Shown here: piece after piece, positions 21,456 through 31,749 of the stretch
Position numbering within the stretch: position 1 is the stretch's first letter
Layout of the letters: each line of letters begins with the position of its first letter
DNA from: Parietichytrium sp. I65-24A
Taxonomy: Eukaryota; Sar; Bigyra; Thraustochytrida; Thraustochytriidae
NCBI GenBank assembly: GCA_012862575.1
Contig: BLSF01000021.1
Coordinates: forward strand, 372,001-436,000
Length of the DNA stretch: 64,000 nt
Reading direction: 5' to 3'
Notes under the pieces: model-generated
The model's input: only the letters and a program-made list of their open reading frames with translations
Told to the model about the DNA's origin: nothing
Databases searched by the model: none
Made by a program: the position numbers and the translations under genes

Positions 21456-22190
21456 CCCTCGATTGTCCCTCGAGCCTAAACGCAATCCCACGATGCCCAA
21501 AGCAACTTCCCACCTGCTTGCTCACTTACTTACTTACTTGCTTACTTACGTGCCCACTTGCCTGTCGGACACGTGCGAGTTGGGGGTTGAATGCGTTGGC
21601 TGCTGTGAGTTGAAAGTGTTGAAAGTTTCAAAGCGATGAACGACACGAAGGAATGGCGAAAGAAGGGAGACAGAGACAGAGACAGAGACGGACGTGCGCG
21701 AGGGACGAGGGATGATGGTCTTTAGGTTAGGCGATGTGAGCGGCGGAGATGGGCGGGAAAGAGGTCGTGGAAGAGTATGTTGAGGGATGAGTTATGAGGG
21801 ATTGGAACGGAATGGAATGGAATGGATCGAAAAGAGATGTGCGACTGGACGAAGGCACTCGACAAGCTGCGACGCGGAGAGCAAAGGTTCAACGTAAACG
21901 TTAGAAGATGGGATTGGATGCACTTGCTTTTGCTATGAGTGGGGATGTTTGTTCTAAAGTGTGGTTGTCGCCGGCCGATGGGCGACACGGAACATGGGAT
22001 AAAGTACATGGTACGTGGTGCCGATGAGGGCCGCGCTGCAGCGGCGCAGCTGGCCGAAAGCGAACCAGGCAGGCCGAGTGCGAGTTGAGAGTTGCGACTC
22101 TCGCGGCATCGCGGCGTCGCGGCTAAAGAGGGCAACGCAAGAATCCGAGTCTCGCGAATGCGAATGGAACGTGATTGTCCAGCTCACAAT
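21456..22190. other. 5' flank of the TRAPPC13-like gene
   Basis: Contains a (ACTT)n array at 21524-21549 and a (GAGACA)n run near 21668-21690. No gene seen before the stop of the first PT-stalk gene. Confidence 0.5.
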
Positions 22191-22649
22191 TTACCCGAAC
22201 CATGAGGGCGGCTCGGTGGGTGTTTTGGACGGAATTTCCGTTGGATAATTGGTCGGCGCCGAGCTTGGCGTGCTAGTTGGCTCTGCCGTGGTCGGGGACT
22301 TTGTTGTTGGCTGGTTGGTCGGTCTTTCTGTGTCCATGTTGATAGTCGGAGCAGTCACTGGCGATGGAGTGGGCTCCAGTGGCGCAGGTTTGGTAGGGGC
22401 CGCCGTCGGTTTACTGGTTACTTTGACGCTACACCCCTCCCAAAGGTAACCACAACTCGTGCCATCTGCATCCGTCAAAGTGGCAACACTGGAGGCGGGG
22501 ATCTCCTCTGGTTCAAGGAACCCCACCAAGCTGCTAATCAGCACAGCCATGCAAATCAGGTACGTTACGCCATATGCCCACGCGATAGGCCTCCGCTTCA
22601 GAGGCACGTGCGGGTCATTCAGCGCCAACAGCACCGACGCCGCGCCCAT
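22191..22649 (-). CDS. PT-stalk single-pass membrane protein, paralogue 1
   Basis: 152 aa. A cytoplasmic-type N-terminus of about 20 residues ends in KRRP. One hydrophobic anchor follows at about 22-44. A short Cys motif comes next (Cys66-GYL, Cys73, then VTSKPTAAPT), and a Pro/Thr/Ser-rich stalk runs to the C-terminus. The layout fits a signal-anchor protein with an O-glycosylated extracellular or lumenal stalk. The protein 2.4 kb away (24569-25165) has the same order and the same Cys spacing, so the pair are tandem paralogues. I do not recognise a named family. The ATG at 22649 is chosen because conservation with the paralogue starts there. Confidence 0.78.
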   Translation of the reverse strand: MGAASVLLALNDPHVPLKRRPIAWAYGVTYLICMAVLISSLVGFLEPEEIPASSVATLTDADGTSCGYLWEGCSVKVTSKPTAAPTKPAPLEPTPSPVTAPTINMDTERPTNQPTTKSPTTAEPTSTPSSAPTNYPTEIPSKTPTEPPSWFG

Positions 22650-24568
22650 GTCGCCTCCACCTCTTTTCCGCAGCGCACTCACTCTCACTCTCAATATCAC
22701 GCAGTCACTCGATCACACTCACTCACTCCGACTCCCGTTTTGGCACACCTTCCACCGTCGCAGTTTCAGTTTGCCTCGCCACTTGACGCCTGATCCCTCA
22801 AGTTTTGGAGCCGAATGCCTCTAGCACTGCCACGCAGCCCCCGCGAACGACACAAACACAGGTCACAAGTCGCTCAAGTCTCTCTGCCAGCACTGCCAGC
22901 ATGTGCAAGTGTTCGCAACTGCCTCCGCAAACCGAGGATTCGGTACTCACTGTCAGCACACTTGAAAGTAACTCAGAAACCGAAAGTGACACGAAGTACT
23001 AGTTTAGCGCTGTCGCCTATGCTGCTAATGCTGCTGATGGAACAAGAGGGGTGTGTGTGTGCCTCTCTCACAGTCAGTCCTGTGTTTGTTGTGACTTGGT
23101 TTTGTTCCCCGCCGTGCTGTGTGATTGTGACCAGAGTTTTCAGTCCAATGGAGCAAGCTGTTGTTGTTGGTTGGTCAGCGGGTTATGAAAATTATGAAAC
23201 CCGCTCGCATGGCAGCAGGCGGCGATCGATGGTCGCAAGCATGCCGCTCCGAAGAAAGGCTGCGTGTGGGCAAATGAATGCAGGGGCTAGTACGGAGGTC
23301 GTGCAGAACACGAAGAGAAAGTGGCGAAGTCGACGACGGACACTGGCGCGAGGGGCGTGATGAAGAAGGTGTGAGCGCCGATGCGAAGGTCTGAGTGCCA
23401 GCGACGACTGGGATTACTGGGACCTGCTTTCACTGGATCATGTGCTGACAGTGAATGGCGAGGGACAATGTGCTAGTCCTAGGTACTGACTGGTTGGTAC
23501 CTTCCTTCGATCTGGCGTTTTTGGGCAGGCCTTCGCGTTCGAGTCTTCTTGCCTTTTACTCGATCGTTGATGCATTGCACTGCATTGCATTCCTTTGCAT
23601 TTCCCCCCAAAAGGCAAGAAATTCCCCCTGGCGAAACACGAATGAAATGAAATCGCTGCGAACCTTTCCACTTGATTGGCTGGTGACTGATCTAATTGTT
23701 GACGAGGTGTGCGCCTGTGGGTGGAAGTAGTGGAAAGTACAGCAACTCCAGTAAGCTTATCGGACTTGTAGTCATAGGACTTGTGACTTGTTTACCAGAA
23801 GATACTCACCCCACTCACCCCACTATGGCAGGGGTTAAAGATGCTCATCGCCACCGTGTCGTTTGCCTCCGTTGGAAGATACGCAAACACCGTCGAAGGA
23901 GGAAACAAGACATTCGAATGACCATCAGAGTATCAGAGTCAAACCCGCACGAGGTCAAAAGAACTCTGTCAGAGCCTTTTTCACAGTACCGGTACGCTTC
24001 CAAGTTAAAAATGTTAAAAACTGACTTCTGTCAAAAATGATAGTTTGGTTCCACAATGAAGCAATAAGTTAGTGGGCCATCCCACCTTCCGATAGGGTTT
24101 GTTTACGCTGTCACTTCGTGGCTTCACTTGTTAGTGGGCAATGGAGTAAATAATTCGACCAACAGTGAATGGAAGTCGAACAAACGACCTCCCGGTTTAA
24201 GCACAACGAAGCTGCCCAACGCTACCGAGGGCGAGTTCTATTCACCAACTTTGCCCACCGGAACAAGTGTGTTGCCAAGAATCGACGTGAGCAGGCCGTT
24301 TCGCAAAATTGCTTCGGAAGCACGCCAACGCAATGCTATTTTTGAAAAAAAGTCTTCAGAACATGATAACGAGGAGAAAAGAATATGGAACAAAAAGCTG
24401 AGTTCTTAAAAGGAAAAAAAGGTCTTTGGATGTGACTGCAAGTCTTGCGGGCCAGTTCGTCTAAAGAAAACCTGAATTCTGAAAGGAAAGGCGCATGGCG
24501 AGAAGGAGACATTATATCCCTTGATGAGCACTTCGTAAGGCGACGCTTCTTCCAATTCTGACATCGCA
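22650..24568. other. Spacer between the two PT-stalk paralogues
   Basis: About 1.9 kb. Open frames such as 22815-23360 or 24128-24409 on the plus strand show no domain and no counterpart, so none is called. No repeat of the flanking genes is evident. Confidence 0.45.
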
Positions 24569-25165
24569 TTAGATCTCGTCGGTCGGCGCCTCCGTTGGTT
24601 CCAAAGTTGGGGCGCGTGTTGGGGCGCGTGTTGGGGACCTTGTCGGGTTTTTCGTCGTAGGCGCTTTTGTCGGGCTGTTTGTCGGAGATCTCGTCGTGGG
24701 CGACTTGGTCGGAGATTTCGTTGGAGAGGCCGATGGAGATGCTGTTGGGCTTGTGGTTGGGGTTTTTGTTGGTGAAGAAGTTGGACTCTTCGTCGGGCGA
24801 TCGGTGGCCACGAGTGTCGGAGAGTAGGTAGTTGGATTCGGCGTAGGCACTGGCACCTCTGTTGGGTAGTTGGTTGGAGCCGCGGTGGGCTTCATAGTGA
24901 CTTCAAGGTCACAGTCCTCAGCCAAGTAGCCGCATTGATTCCCGCTCGAGTCCACCAAAGAGTCGGTAGCAGGGACAGGGACATCTGCTCCTCCAGACAC
25001 GAACGACGCCGACATGGCCACCATGTAAATAAATCCCGCAGCATACACAAACACATACATCCAGAACAGCGGCCTCTTGGTCAAAAGTTTGCGCTTATCA
25101 TTCAACACACTCGCGATCATGATCGACGAGGACCGGCCCAGTCTCTCCGGGCGCTGAGCGTGCAT
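24569..25165 (-). CDS. PT-stalk single-pass membrane protein, paralogue 2
   Basis: 198 aa. It starts with a basic N-terminal segment (KRKLLTKRP) and one hydrophobic anchor at about 33-56. Next are a short acidic spacer, the Cys78-GYL...Cys85 motif and VTMKPTAAPTNYPT. About 95 residues of SPT/KSPT-type repeats make up the rest, ending EAPTDEI. The repeat periodicity (P-T every three to four residues) suggests heavy O-glycosylation or a rigid stalk. It is longer in the stalk than paralogue 1 but matches it in the N-terminal tail, anchor, Cys pair and KPTAAPT junction. Confidence 0.8.
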   Translation of the reverse strand: MHAQRPERLGRSSSIMIASVLNDKRKLLTKRPLFWMYVFVYAAGFIYMVAMSASFVSGGADVPVPATDSLVDSSGNQCGYLAEDCDLEVTMKPTAAPTNYPTEVPVPTPNPTTYSPTLVATDRPTKSPTSSPTKTPTTSPTASPSASPTKSPTKSPTTRSPTNSPTKAPTTKNPTRSPTRAPTRAPTLEPTEAPTDEI

Positions 25166-26139
25166 CTTGCCTTCCGCGTACCAGCGTTCGTTTCACACCA
25201 ATCCCACAACTTCCCCCCCGTTTCAAATACGCAAGTCACACTCGCGCGAGCGCCAACAAAACGGGACACCGCGCCTCTCTCCTCCTGCTTCTCTCCTCTA
25301 ACAGCCAGATCTCTAATCGCTGCTCGCGCTCCTCTACAATGCGTACCTTTCGCGTATGAGACTGTCCTCGCCACACCTCACCTTCGCTTTCATAACGTGT
25401 GCACCTACCGGACTCCTATTCATTACAATAGACGACCCTTAGCACCGAAGGGAGTCCTACGCTGCTTTGATAGTCGAATTTGTAAGGGTCATCTGCAATG
25501 TATAGCGGCGGTAGTGTACCGTCTACTGTTCGTTAGTTGAAGTGCGTATAAGTTCACTATGGATACTGTAGGAGTTGTCGTGGTCCACACTCCCTCAAGG
25601 TATTACGGTTTGAGGTATGAAGATACGTAGTAAGTACTTCGTGCAAGTCGCACACCATATGTCGGAAGGAGGCCCTAGCTAGCTAGATAGCGTTTGGCCT
25701 ATCGGAATGCCATTGTGTGTTTGGAGTCGAACGAGTTGGATAGGATGACACATGGCATGATGAGAGATGATGAGAGCCGAAAGTATAACGACATTTTACT
25801 GTCAAAGGCGACAAAAGGCGGCACGTTTCGCATGTCTGTTTGTGTCAGTTATGTCTACTAGCGTTGACAGCGAATTGGAGGCCGTTTCGTTTTCGTATTT
25901 TTGATGTGCAGTGCGGAAAATCTAATGTGATCAAGGATTGCTATGCGGACCAATTGTTGTCGCATTGGTGCACACTTCGTTCGATAAAGTTCGCTGTGTT
26001 CGCTGCGAAACCCAAAGTTTTGTTGGTGAATGATGGTGGATGTTCTGCTATGTTCTGCTTTCCTTGATTTGAAGATGAAGATTTCTGAATTTTGAAAAAT
26101 GAACTCTCCAGACTCCACTCGGATTCTGCAGCCATTCGA
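25166..26139. other. Intergenic, upstream of PT-stalk paralogue 2
   Basis: I see no gene, RNA or repeat. The 3' end of the ERCC6L2-like gene borders it. Confidence 0.45.
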
Positions 26140-29100
26140 TCAAGTCAGATCTACAGTGCTGTCAACCACTTCGGCAGTGTAGTGCATCTCCTCCACAGAG
26201 TTGCCCACGAGCTCGGTCCAGTTCACGGATGCGCCAATGTCGTCAACGTAGTGCTCCTCCGCCGTGATTGAGTCTTGCCGAGTCAAACTGGTCGGTGTCG
26301 TCGCGTGCGCGTTTGGGCCCATCGCCACCACCGCAAAGTCGTCCCCATCAAAATTGTCTGCACTGCGGTGCACAACATGTGAGATGCTTGGCTCGTTTGA
26401 ATCGCCCTTCTTCATGAACCGATGTCTCTTCCGAGCGTAGCGCTCGTTGATATCGATTGTGAAGCTCTTCCGGCTGTACCTCAAAAGTTCAATAACGCCA
26501 CGAAACTCGTTGTCGTTGAACAGACGTCGCTCATTCGATTGGTCCAATATCGTACTGGAAAGCTGCTGCTTATCGACCTGACGCAGGTATTTCGCCTCTT
26601 CGATCGTTCCCTGTGAGATGAATCTATACACCTGCACAAATCGCTGCTGTCCGATCCGGAATGCGCGGTCTTGTGCTTGCAAATCAGCGCTTGGGTTCCA
26701 GTTCGGATCGAAAATGATCACCTTCGAAGCTCCGGTGAGATTCAAGCCCTCTCCCCCCGCCTTCGTGGATATCAGAAAGCAGAACTGATTAGGGTCAGTG
26801 TTGAATTGCCGGCACAAACTTTGCCGCTGGCCTTTGGAGGTAGACCCGTCCAGTCGCAGCACGGGAAACGCCTGCGCGGTCAAGTAGCTCTCCAGGACGT
26901 TCAATAAGATCACCGAATTGCTAAATATTAAGATCTTGATCCCCTCTGAGCTCAACCTCCATCGCTGCAAAAGCTTCCGCAAAACCTTTAGCTTGCCGCA
27001 TTGGGAGTCATCAATGAGGTCGGCAAATTTTGTGCTGCGAACGAACTGGCGATTTAACGCGACTTTTTGGTCACCGTGAAATCGACCTTTTTCTTGAGCA
27101 ATGGCATCCCCTGGCCTTTGCGAAGTGTCAGCAAGCAACACCTTTGCCACCCTCAAGCGCTTACGTTGGATGTACTTGGCTTTCTGGCTGAGGTTCCCCT
27201 CCTTCGAATCGGGCAATTTCGGAGCCCGAATCAACTCCAAGTGGTTGGCGATGTTTGCGAGGTGAAGCAGCAATGGCAGAAGCAGACACTTAGGACACGC
27301 CCTGCAAGCTGTGAATCTTCGAATAATTTTCCCGTCTCTCATTTCTTTTTCATCGTCGGTATCGTCCTCGCTACTTGCGTGCTTTTCACTCATGTAGAAA
27401 ACTTCCTCCGTGTTTGCGGCTTGCTCGTGTGACGTACGGGCGTCTGCTTGACTAGCATCGTCAAAATCCTCCACCTGGTCGTCGTCATCGTCCTGCTCTA
27501 GCGCGCTCCCATTTGCGCCAACGGCATTGCCGGGCGCAGTGTTACTCGATTTCTTTGACGTCTCAACCCAAGGACGAGTCCGATGATTGAGACGCCAAAG
27601 AGGAAGTTCAGCGTCGATTCCGTCATCCGCACTTTCCCACGTTTCTACGAGGTTGGCGGGGACCTCCAGCTCTTCATCTTCTTCTGGGATATCGCGCTCC
27701 ACAATTCGCTCTTTTGATACGGCAGACAAAAGTTTGCGAAAATCTGGCGACTTGAGCGCCCGTAGATAGACGGCCTCTTGTTTCCTTGTGAGAGGACACA
27801 AGACCATCAAGTCTTCTTTCCCATTAAGTTTGTGTTTAATGATGTCCTTCCGTCTACGTTTCACAAGCCGAGTCAAGGTCTTGAAGAGTGTAGCACTTGC
27901 GCTTTGCTGGCGAAGGACGTCTGCTCGGCTTGCACTTTGCTTTCTCCCACGAGCAATGGGAGTCGCAAATTGACGCTTAAAAGTCTCACGAGGCCCGAAT
28001 GTCATGGGGCTTAAAACGTGCATGATGCCCCACAACTCCAGAAGATTGTTGCTCATCGGGGTTCCGGTAAGCCCGATCTTGCACGAAGAGCGAACAGAGC
28101 GAGCACCGGTCGACAGCGCTGTCTTTGGATTCTTGACACGGTGAACCTCATCAAAGACGACAACCCTCCATTTGATTTGGAGGAATTGCTGTGACGATTT
28201 CGTCAATGCAGCCATGCGATGATAACCGCATACCACCACTTCGATTCGCCCCCGTGACACGTCCAAAAGCTGCTCTTCAACATCTGCTTTCACCGAGCTT
28301 CCCGAGAGCCTACCAAGCATGATGTGTTGAAAGTAGCCCCAGCGCTCAAGCTCCTCGGCCCAATTGGCTTCAACAGATTCGGGAACTACTACGAGGACTG
28401 CTCCTTGCTGCGCAAACTTCGCTGCCATCCGCCTGTCTCTTGTGCGCTCATTGGCATTATGCAAATCGTGCTCAGTGCCTGTCTTTCCGAATATTGCGGC
28501 CAAGAAACTGATAACCTGCACTGTCTTTCCCAGCCCCATCTCATCGGCAAGGATACCACCACGAATCTGGTCGTCCGGGCTTATAACTCCAGTGAAAATG
28601 TCACAAAGAAATTCCACCCCTTCCCTTTGATAGTTTTGTAAGTATCTGTTTATTGTGGCAGGAATCACAATCTCCTTCTCCATATCTCGACACTCTTGCA
28701 CCAGGTGGGTTGGAACGAGGCTGAAGGGCTCACTGCTGTTCAGCAACGCCCTATATAGCTCATCATCATTCCGAATGCTTTGCAGGCAAAGCGATTGCAG
28801 TGTCTGCACTGTTCTTCCAACCGTGCGTCGTCGTTCCTTGAGCGCCTCCCAGTTCAAATCTTGTATTGTTCGCCGCTTCTCAACAAAGTTGTGAAGCTCA
28901 TCATCAATCTCTGCGCCAGAACGGACCTCGGATTTCGCATCCTTATCGTCCCTCGTATCGCTATCATCCACAAGCGCCGCGAGCTTCTCCAAGAGTTTTT
29001 GCGACGAAGTGAGGCTTCGATGTCGGCAGTGATGCCCAACCACGCACCTGGCATTGACCCCAACGAATGCCGGTTTCGCAAAGTATGGCCGCTCCTTTCT

Positions 29101-29931
29101 CTGTGAAATTGTACGCCCAGCTCCAGTCACCTCATCAAGCACCAAAGCTTCTTTTCGGGGTGCGCGACTTGTTGCCGCCTCCGCTTCCCGATGGCCCACC
29201 GCTCTTCTGCCAACGGTGCCTTTTTCAGAACTAAATCGCGGCATAATCTCGCTTACAGCCTTTGCTCTCAAACTTGCTACAGGACGCGTCGCTTGGCATG
29301 AATTAGCATCGCCTTTATCGTCTGCTGCCGCCGAGAGCTCACTAATGTCGGTTGCCTTCTTGGCGGGACGAGGCTCATCGACTGCGCAAGGTGTGTTGGT
29401 GCCACTGTTTCTCAGCAGATTTGGAACTGCGGACAATTCTGACGATAGCGCCGGACCAGGTGTTCGCGTCGAGGTGGAGCTTGTGGCTGGCACTGGCATC
29501 GAATTCGACGTTGTGCGAGAAGCTCGTCCGTCTTGAGCATCTATTTTGTCCAGCCGCCGCCAACGCAAAACTGCGTCTTTCTCTGACCCATGTTTGCGCC
29601 GCTCGTTCCTCTCCGCCACCTCCTCGTCCTCGCTGCTAAACATTGCAAAATCCGACCCCGACGAGTCTGCGTCCCACGTCTCTTCGGGGACCCTTGGGAC
29701 TATCTCCCGCACTTTCCCATCATGCCCGGCCGCCTTCCCTCCAGGTTTCTTGGAGAGTTCGTTCACCTTGGGAGACCCGAGAGCGCTCGCGGTGTACTCG
29801 CGCTCTGACTGTGACTGTCCTCCATCGAGGCGCGCAGAAGAGCCAGTGCGAGGACGCTTGCTTGCGGGAGCATCAATGCGATTGGCTTCGGAGTCGGAGT
29901 CGGAAGAGTCGCCAAAGTCAAAGATGTCCAT
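26140..29931 (-). CDS. SNF2-family ATPase, ERCC6L2/CSB-like
   Basis: 1263 aa from ATG 29931. The N-terminal 400 residues are disordered and Ser/Arg-rich, starting MDIFDFGDSSDSDSE. The SNF2 N-lobe follows: DEMGLGKTVQ (Walker Lys469), DEVH (Asp594) and GLTGTPMSNN. A long acidic insertion (QDDDDDQVED...) comes between the lobes. The C-lobe has GGEGLNLTGASKVIIFDPNWNP and QAQDRAFRIGQ. The segment GTIEEAKYLRQVDKQQL after motif VI matches ERCC6L2 better than CSB itself, whose counterpart usually reads GTIEEKIYHRQI. It should be an ATP-driven DNA translocase in double-strand-break or transcription-coupled repair. The upstream continuation of the frame has no supporting ATG context and is excluded. 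Confidence 0.87.
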   Translation of the reverse strand: MDIFDFGDSSDSDSEANRIDAPASKRPRTGSSARLDGGQSQSEREYTASALGSPKVNELSKKPGGKAAGHDGKVREIVPRVPEETWDADSSGSDFAMFSSEDEEVAERNERRKHGSEKDAVLRWRRLDKIDAQDGRASRTTSNSMPVPATSSTSTRTPGPALSSELSAVPNLLRNSGTNTPCAVDEPRPAKKATDISELSAAADDKGDANSCQATRPVASLRAKAVSEIMPRFSSEKGTVGRRAVGHREAEAATSRAPRKEALVLDEVTGAGRTISQRKERPYFAKPAFVGVNARCVVGHHCRHRSLTSSQKLLEKLAALVDDSDTRDDKDAKSEVRSGAEIDDELHNFVEKRRTIQDLNWEALKERRRTVGRTVQTLQSLCLQSIRNDDELYRALLNSSEPFSLVPTHLVQECRDMEKEIVIPATINRYLQNYQREGVEFLCDIFTGVISPDDQIRGGILADEMGLGKTVQVISFLAAIFGKTGTEHDLHNANERTRDRRMAAKFAQQGAVLVVVPESVEANWAEELERWGYFQHIMLGRLSGSSVKADVEEQLLDVSRGRIEVVVCGYHRMAALTKSSQQFLQIKWRVVVFDEVHRVKNPKTALSTGARSVRSSCKIGLTGTPMSNNLLELWGIMHVLSPMTFGPRETFKRQFATPIARGRKQSASRADVLRQQSASATLFKTLTRLVKRRRKDIIKHKLNGKEDLMVLCPLTRKQEAVYLRALKSPDFRKLLSAVSKERIVERDIPEEDEELEVPANLVETWESADDGIDAELPLWRLNHRTRPWVETSKKSSNTAPGNAVGANGSALEQDDDDDQVEDFDDASQADARTSHEQAANTEEVFYMSEKHASSEDDTDDEKEMRDGKIIRRFTACRACPKCLLLPLLLHLANIANHLELIRAPKLPDSKEGNLSQKAKYIQRKRLRVAKVLLADTSQRPGDAIAQEKGRFHGDQKVALNRQFVRSTKFADLIDDSQCGKLKVLRKLLQRWRLSSEGIKILIFSNSVILLNVLESYLTAQAFPVLRLDGSTSKGQRQSLCRQFNTDPNQFCFLISTKAGGEGLNLTGASKVIIFDPNWNPSADLQAQDRAFRIGQQRFVQVYRFISQGTIEEAKYLRQVDKQQLSSTILDQSNERRLFNDNEFRGVIELLRYSRKSFTIDINERYARKRHRFMKKGDSNEPSISHVVHRSADNFDGDDFAVVAMGPNAHATTPTSLTRQDSITAEEHYVDDIGASVNWTELVGNSVEEMHYTAEVVDSTVDLT

Positions 29932-30021
29932 TCCACCCCTGTGCCAGCGCAAACAAACCTTTATTAGATCCCGCCTCTTCGCCCTCGCCCTCTGCTCGCA
30001 ACGCGGACCGGTGGGCGGATT

Positions 30022-30042
30022 GAGGACTGAGGACTGAGGACT
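30022..30042. repeat. Heptamer repeat (GAGGACT)x3
   Basis: Three perfect copies; the reverse complement is the AGTCCTC unit of the larger array at 5073-5129. Both arrays are 5' of a gene (about 90 bp before the ERCC6L2-like ATG here). Confidence 0.9.
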
Positions 30043-30105
30043 GTAGCGTACGTACACACCCACAGTGACTGAAAAGTAAGGAAACTGTGGGTGTGCTCTG
30101 GTATT

Positions 30106-30112
30106 CGAGTAC
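30106..30112 (-). promoter_or_regulatory. GTACTCG upstream heptamer
   Basis: Plus strand reads CGAGTAC, which is GTACTCG in gene sense, 175 bp upstream of the ERCC6L2-like ATG. Candidate promoter element by recurrence. Confidence 0.35.
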
Positions 30113-30583
30113 AGAACTGACGGTGAGTGTACTTGGTTTTCGTTTGACACTTTGCGAGGTATGTGAAGAATGATTTACAGTTCATTTGACAGGCGGTCGG
30201 TCTTCACTGTCAATGAACATCACATCGCGATGACGTAAAGAAAGGAAGCACGATTCAACATCAAAGCTCGATTGTCTCAGATGATTTCAGTCGACTGTGA
30301 AGGAGAAGCGACTGGAAATGCGCTCGGGAGAGCGGGCGTGCATGTGCAGACGGACGTGCGGATGTACGGAAAGTGGAATGAAGAATGTTGGAAACAAGTG
30401 TTCTCGCGGAGCCGGGCGGCTGGGCGTGATGGTTCTGACTGAAAATTCTGAGTTAATAAGATGGTGGATTTCAGGAAAGACAGCTGGTGGTGCGGTGGCT
30501 TCCGACGCTGCGAGTATACGTACGTTTCAACAAGCGAAGTGCACCACAAACACACGTTCGAAATAGGTACTGATCGAACCGTA

Positions 30584-30640
30584 TCTATCTATCTATCTAT
30601 CTCTGTCTCTCTGTCCCTCCCTCCCTCCCTCCCTCCAATC
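30584..30640. repeat. Compound microsatellite (TATC)n-(TC)n-(CCCT)n
   Basis: Consecutive TATC, TCTG and CCCT tetramer runs immediately downstream of the DNAAF6 stop codon at 30671, in its 3' flank. Confidence 0.9.
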
Positions 30641-30670
30641 TAAACAGCTCTCCTTTAAAACTCCCAGGGT

Positions 30671-31204
30671 CTAGTTGGCGATGATTGGCAGAGTGATGGA
30701 CAGGGTGAAAGTATCTGCAAGCCACTTGGCGGAGCCCTGATCCGAGTCCACAGGATAGGGCAAATAGGTCGCGAGACGGTACTCCGGAGAGGACACAATA
30801 AGGGACTGTCGCTGCACATCAAGGTCCAGGTCTTTGTATTTTTGCCCAGGGAGCTTGATTTTAATAACAATCTCTGTGCAACAGTTCGAACTTGGGTCCA
30901 CTTCGCCCATTCCAAAGTAGACAGCCTCGCTGCCCACGGCCTGCTTGTACACAATGTCGTATTCTGGCCTTTTGCGCCCGTCGTCTGCTTTCAGCGCCGC
31001 TTGGTGCGGAGTGTCAATCTCGCTTTCATCCCAAATTGAATCCCCTTTACTTTCCTCTTCCCTTTCGCTCTTCGCCTCTGCCATCGACTCGCTTTTCCCG
31101 GGTGTGGCCACCGTATACTTGACATTCCGCTTCACCTCCGGCACTACATGCTCTGCCTGCTCTGCTTTTGCGAGCATTTCGCTCAGCGCTGCCATGTCCT
31201 CCAT
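30671..31204 (-). CDS. DNAAF6/PIH1D3-type axonemal dynein assembly factor
   Basis: 177 aa. An N-terminal helix and acidic linker (SIWDESEI) lead to the CS/alpha-crystallin-like PIH domain: RPEYDIVYKQAVG, EAVYFGMGEVDPSS, CCTEIVIKIKLPGQKY, LDLDVQRQSLIV and the strongly conserved LPYPVDSDQGSAKW. This is the signature of DNAAF6 (PIH1D3/TWISTER), an HSP90/R2TP co-chaperone for outer and inner dynein arm assembly in the cytoplasm. The family's usual length is about 200 aa, so the protein is complete. Start chosen at ATG 31204; the frame upstream only translates a (TA)n/(TC)n leader. Its presence implies motile flagella. Confidence 0.92.
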   Translation of the reverse strand: MEDMAALSEMLAKAEQAEHVVPEVKRNVKYTVATPGKSESMAEAKSEREEESKGDSIWDESEIDTPHQAALKADDGRKRPEYDIVYKQAVGSEAVYFGMGEVDPSSNCCTEIVIKIKLPGQKYKDLDLDVQRQSLIVSSPEYRLATYLPYPVDSDQGSAKWLADTFTLSITLPIIAN

Positions 31205-31217
31205 CTTTCGATGAAAA

Positions 31218-31249
<32 letters not shown>

Positions 31250-31749
31250 GTATTTGCACGTGTCCTCCACCACAATCTCCTCACCAACGTCAGAATCTTG
31301 CAGCTCAACTACAGCCAGTATGCACCAGTCAACCGCACGCACTGCTATTCAAAATCCCGCGTACACGAAAATACGAAAACACGAAAAGAAATTTCACCGC
31401 TCGGCAAATTTCACTCCCCACAGTTTCCACAGTTTGCACAGTTTCTTTCCACCGTCTCCGCAGCTGTCTCTCTTTTGTCCTTCTCTCTGTGGGACGCGTA
31501 GTACCCCCTTCTAAAGTTAACTGTAGCACAGTCCGTTGGGGGAACAATCTGGCGCTCGTTTTGTTCTCTCGTTTGCGTTCCGCACTTGCGCAAGTAGAAG
31601 GAACGTTTTAAGGAGAAATTTTAAGAGCGTTACCCAGAAGTGTCCCCGAGGACACTTTCTAGATGGTTCCCCGCAAGGAGCACGCCCTTTTTCAGTCGAG
31701 AGTTTGATTCCTGTCAAAGCAAGTTTATATATATAATTGACCAGGGAGG
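31205..31749. other. Divergent intergenic region, DNAAF6 and pseudokinase-like gene
   Basis: Shared upstream region. (TC)n followed by (TA)n at about 31216-31250 lies 12-45 bp upstream of the DNAAF6 ATG. A hairpin GTGTCC-CCGA-GGACAC is at 31640-31655. A TATATATA word at about 31726 precedes the other ATG by about 20 bp, which is close for a TATA box. Confidence 0.45.

Larger units (their letters stand above)
29932..30670. other. 5' flank of ERCC6L2-like gene
   Basis: Contains (GAGGACT)x3 at 30022-30042, CGAGTAC at 30106-30112 and a compound microsatellite at about 30584-30640 just beyond the DNAAF6 stop. No gene seen. Confidence 0.5.

Noticed and set aside
22815-23360. 181-codon plus-strand frame between the PT-stalk paralogues
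   Set aside because: No domain, no paralogue near the second PT-stalk gene, and overlapping frames of equal quality.
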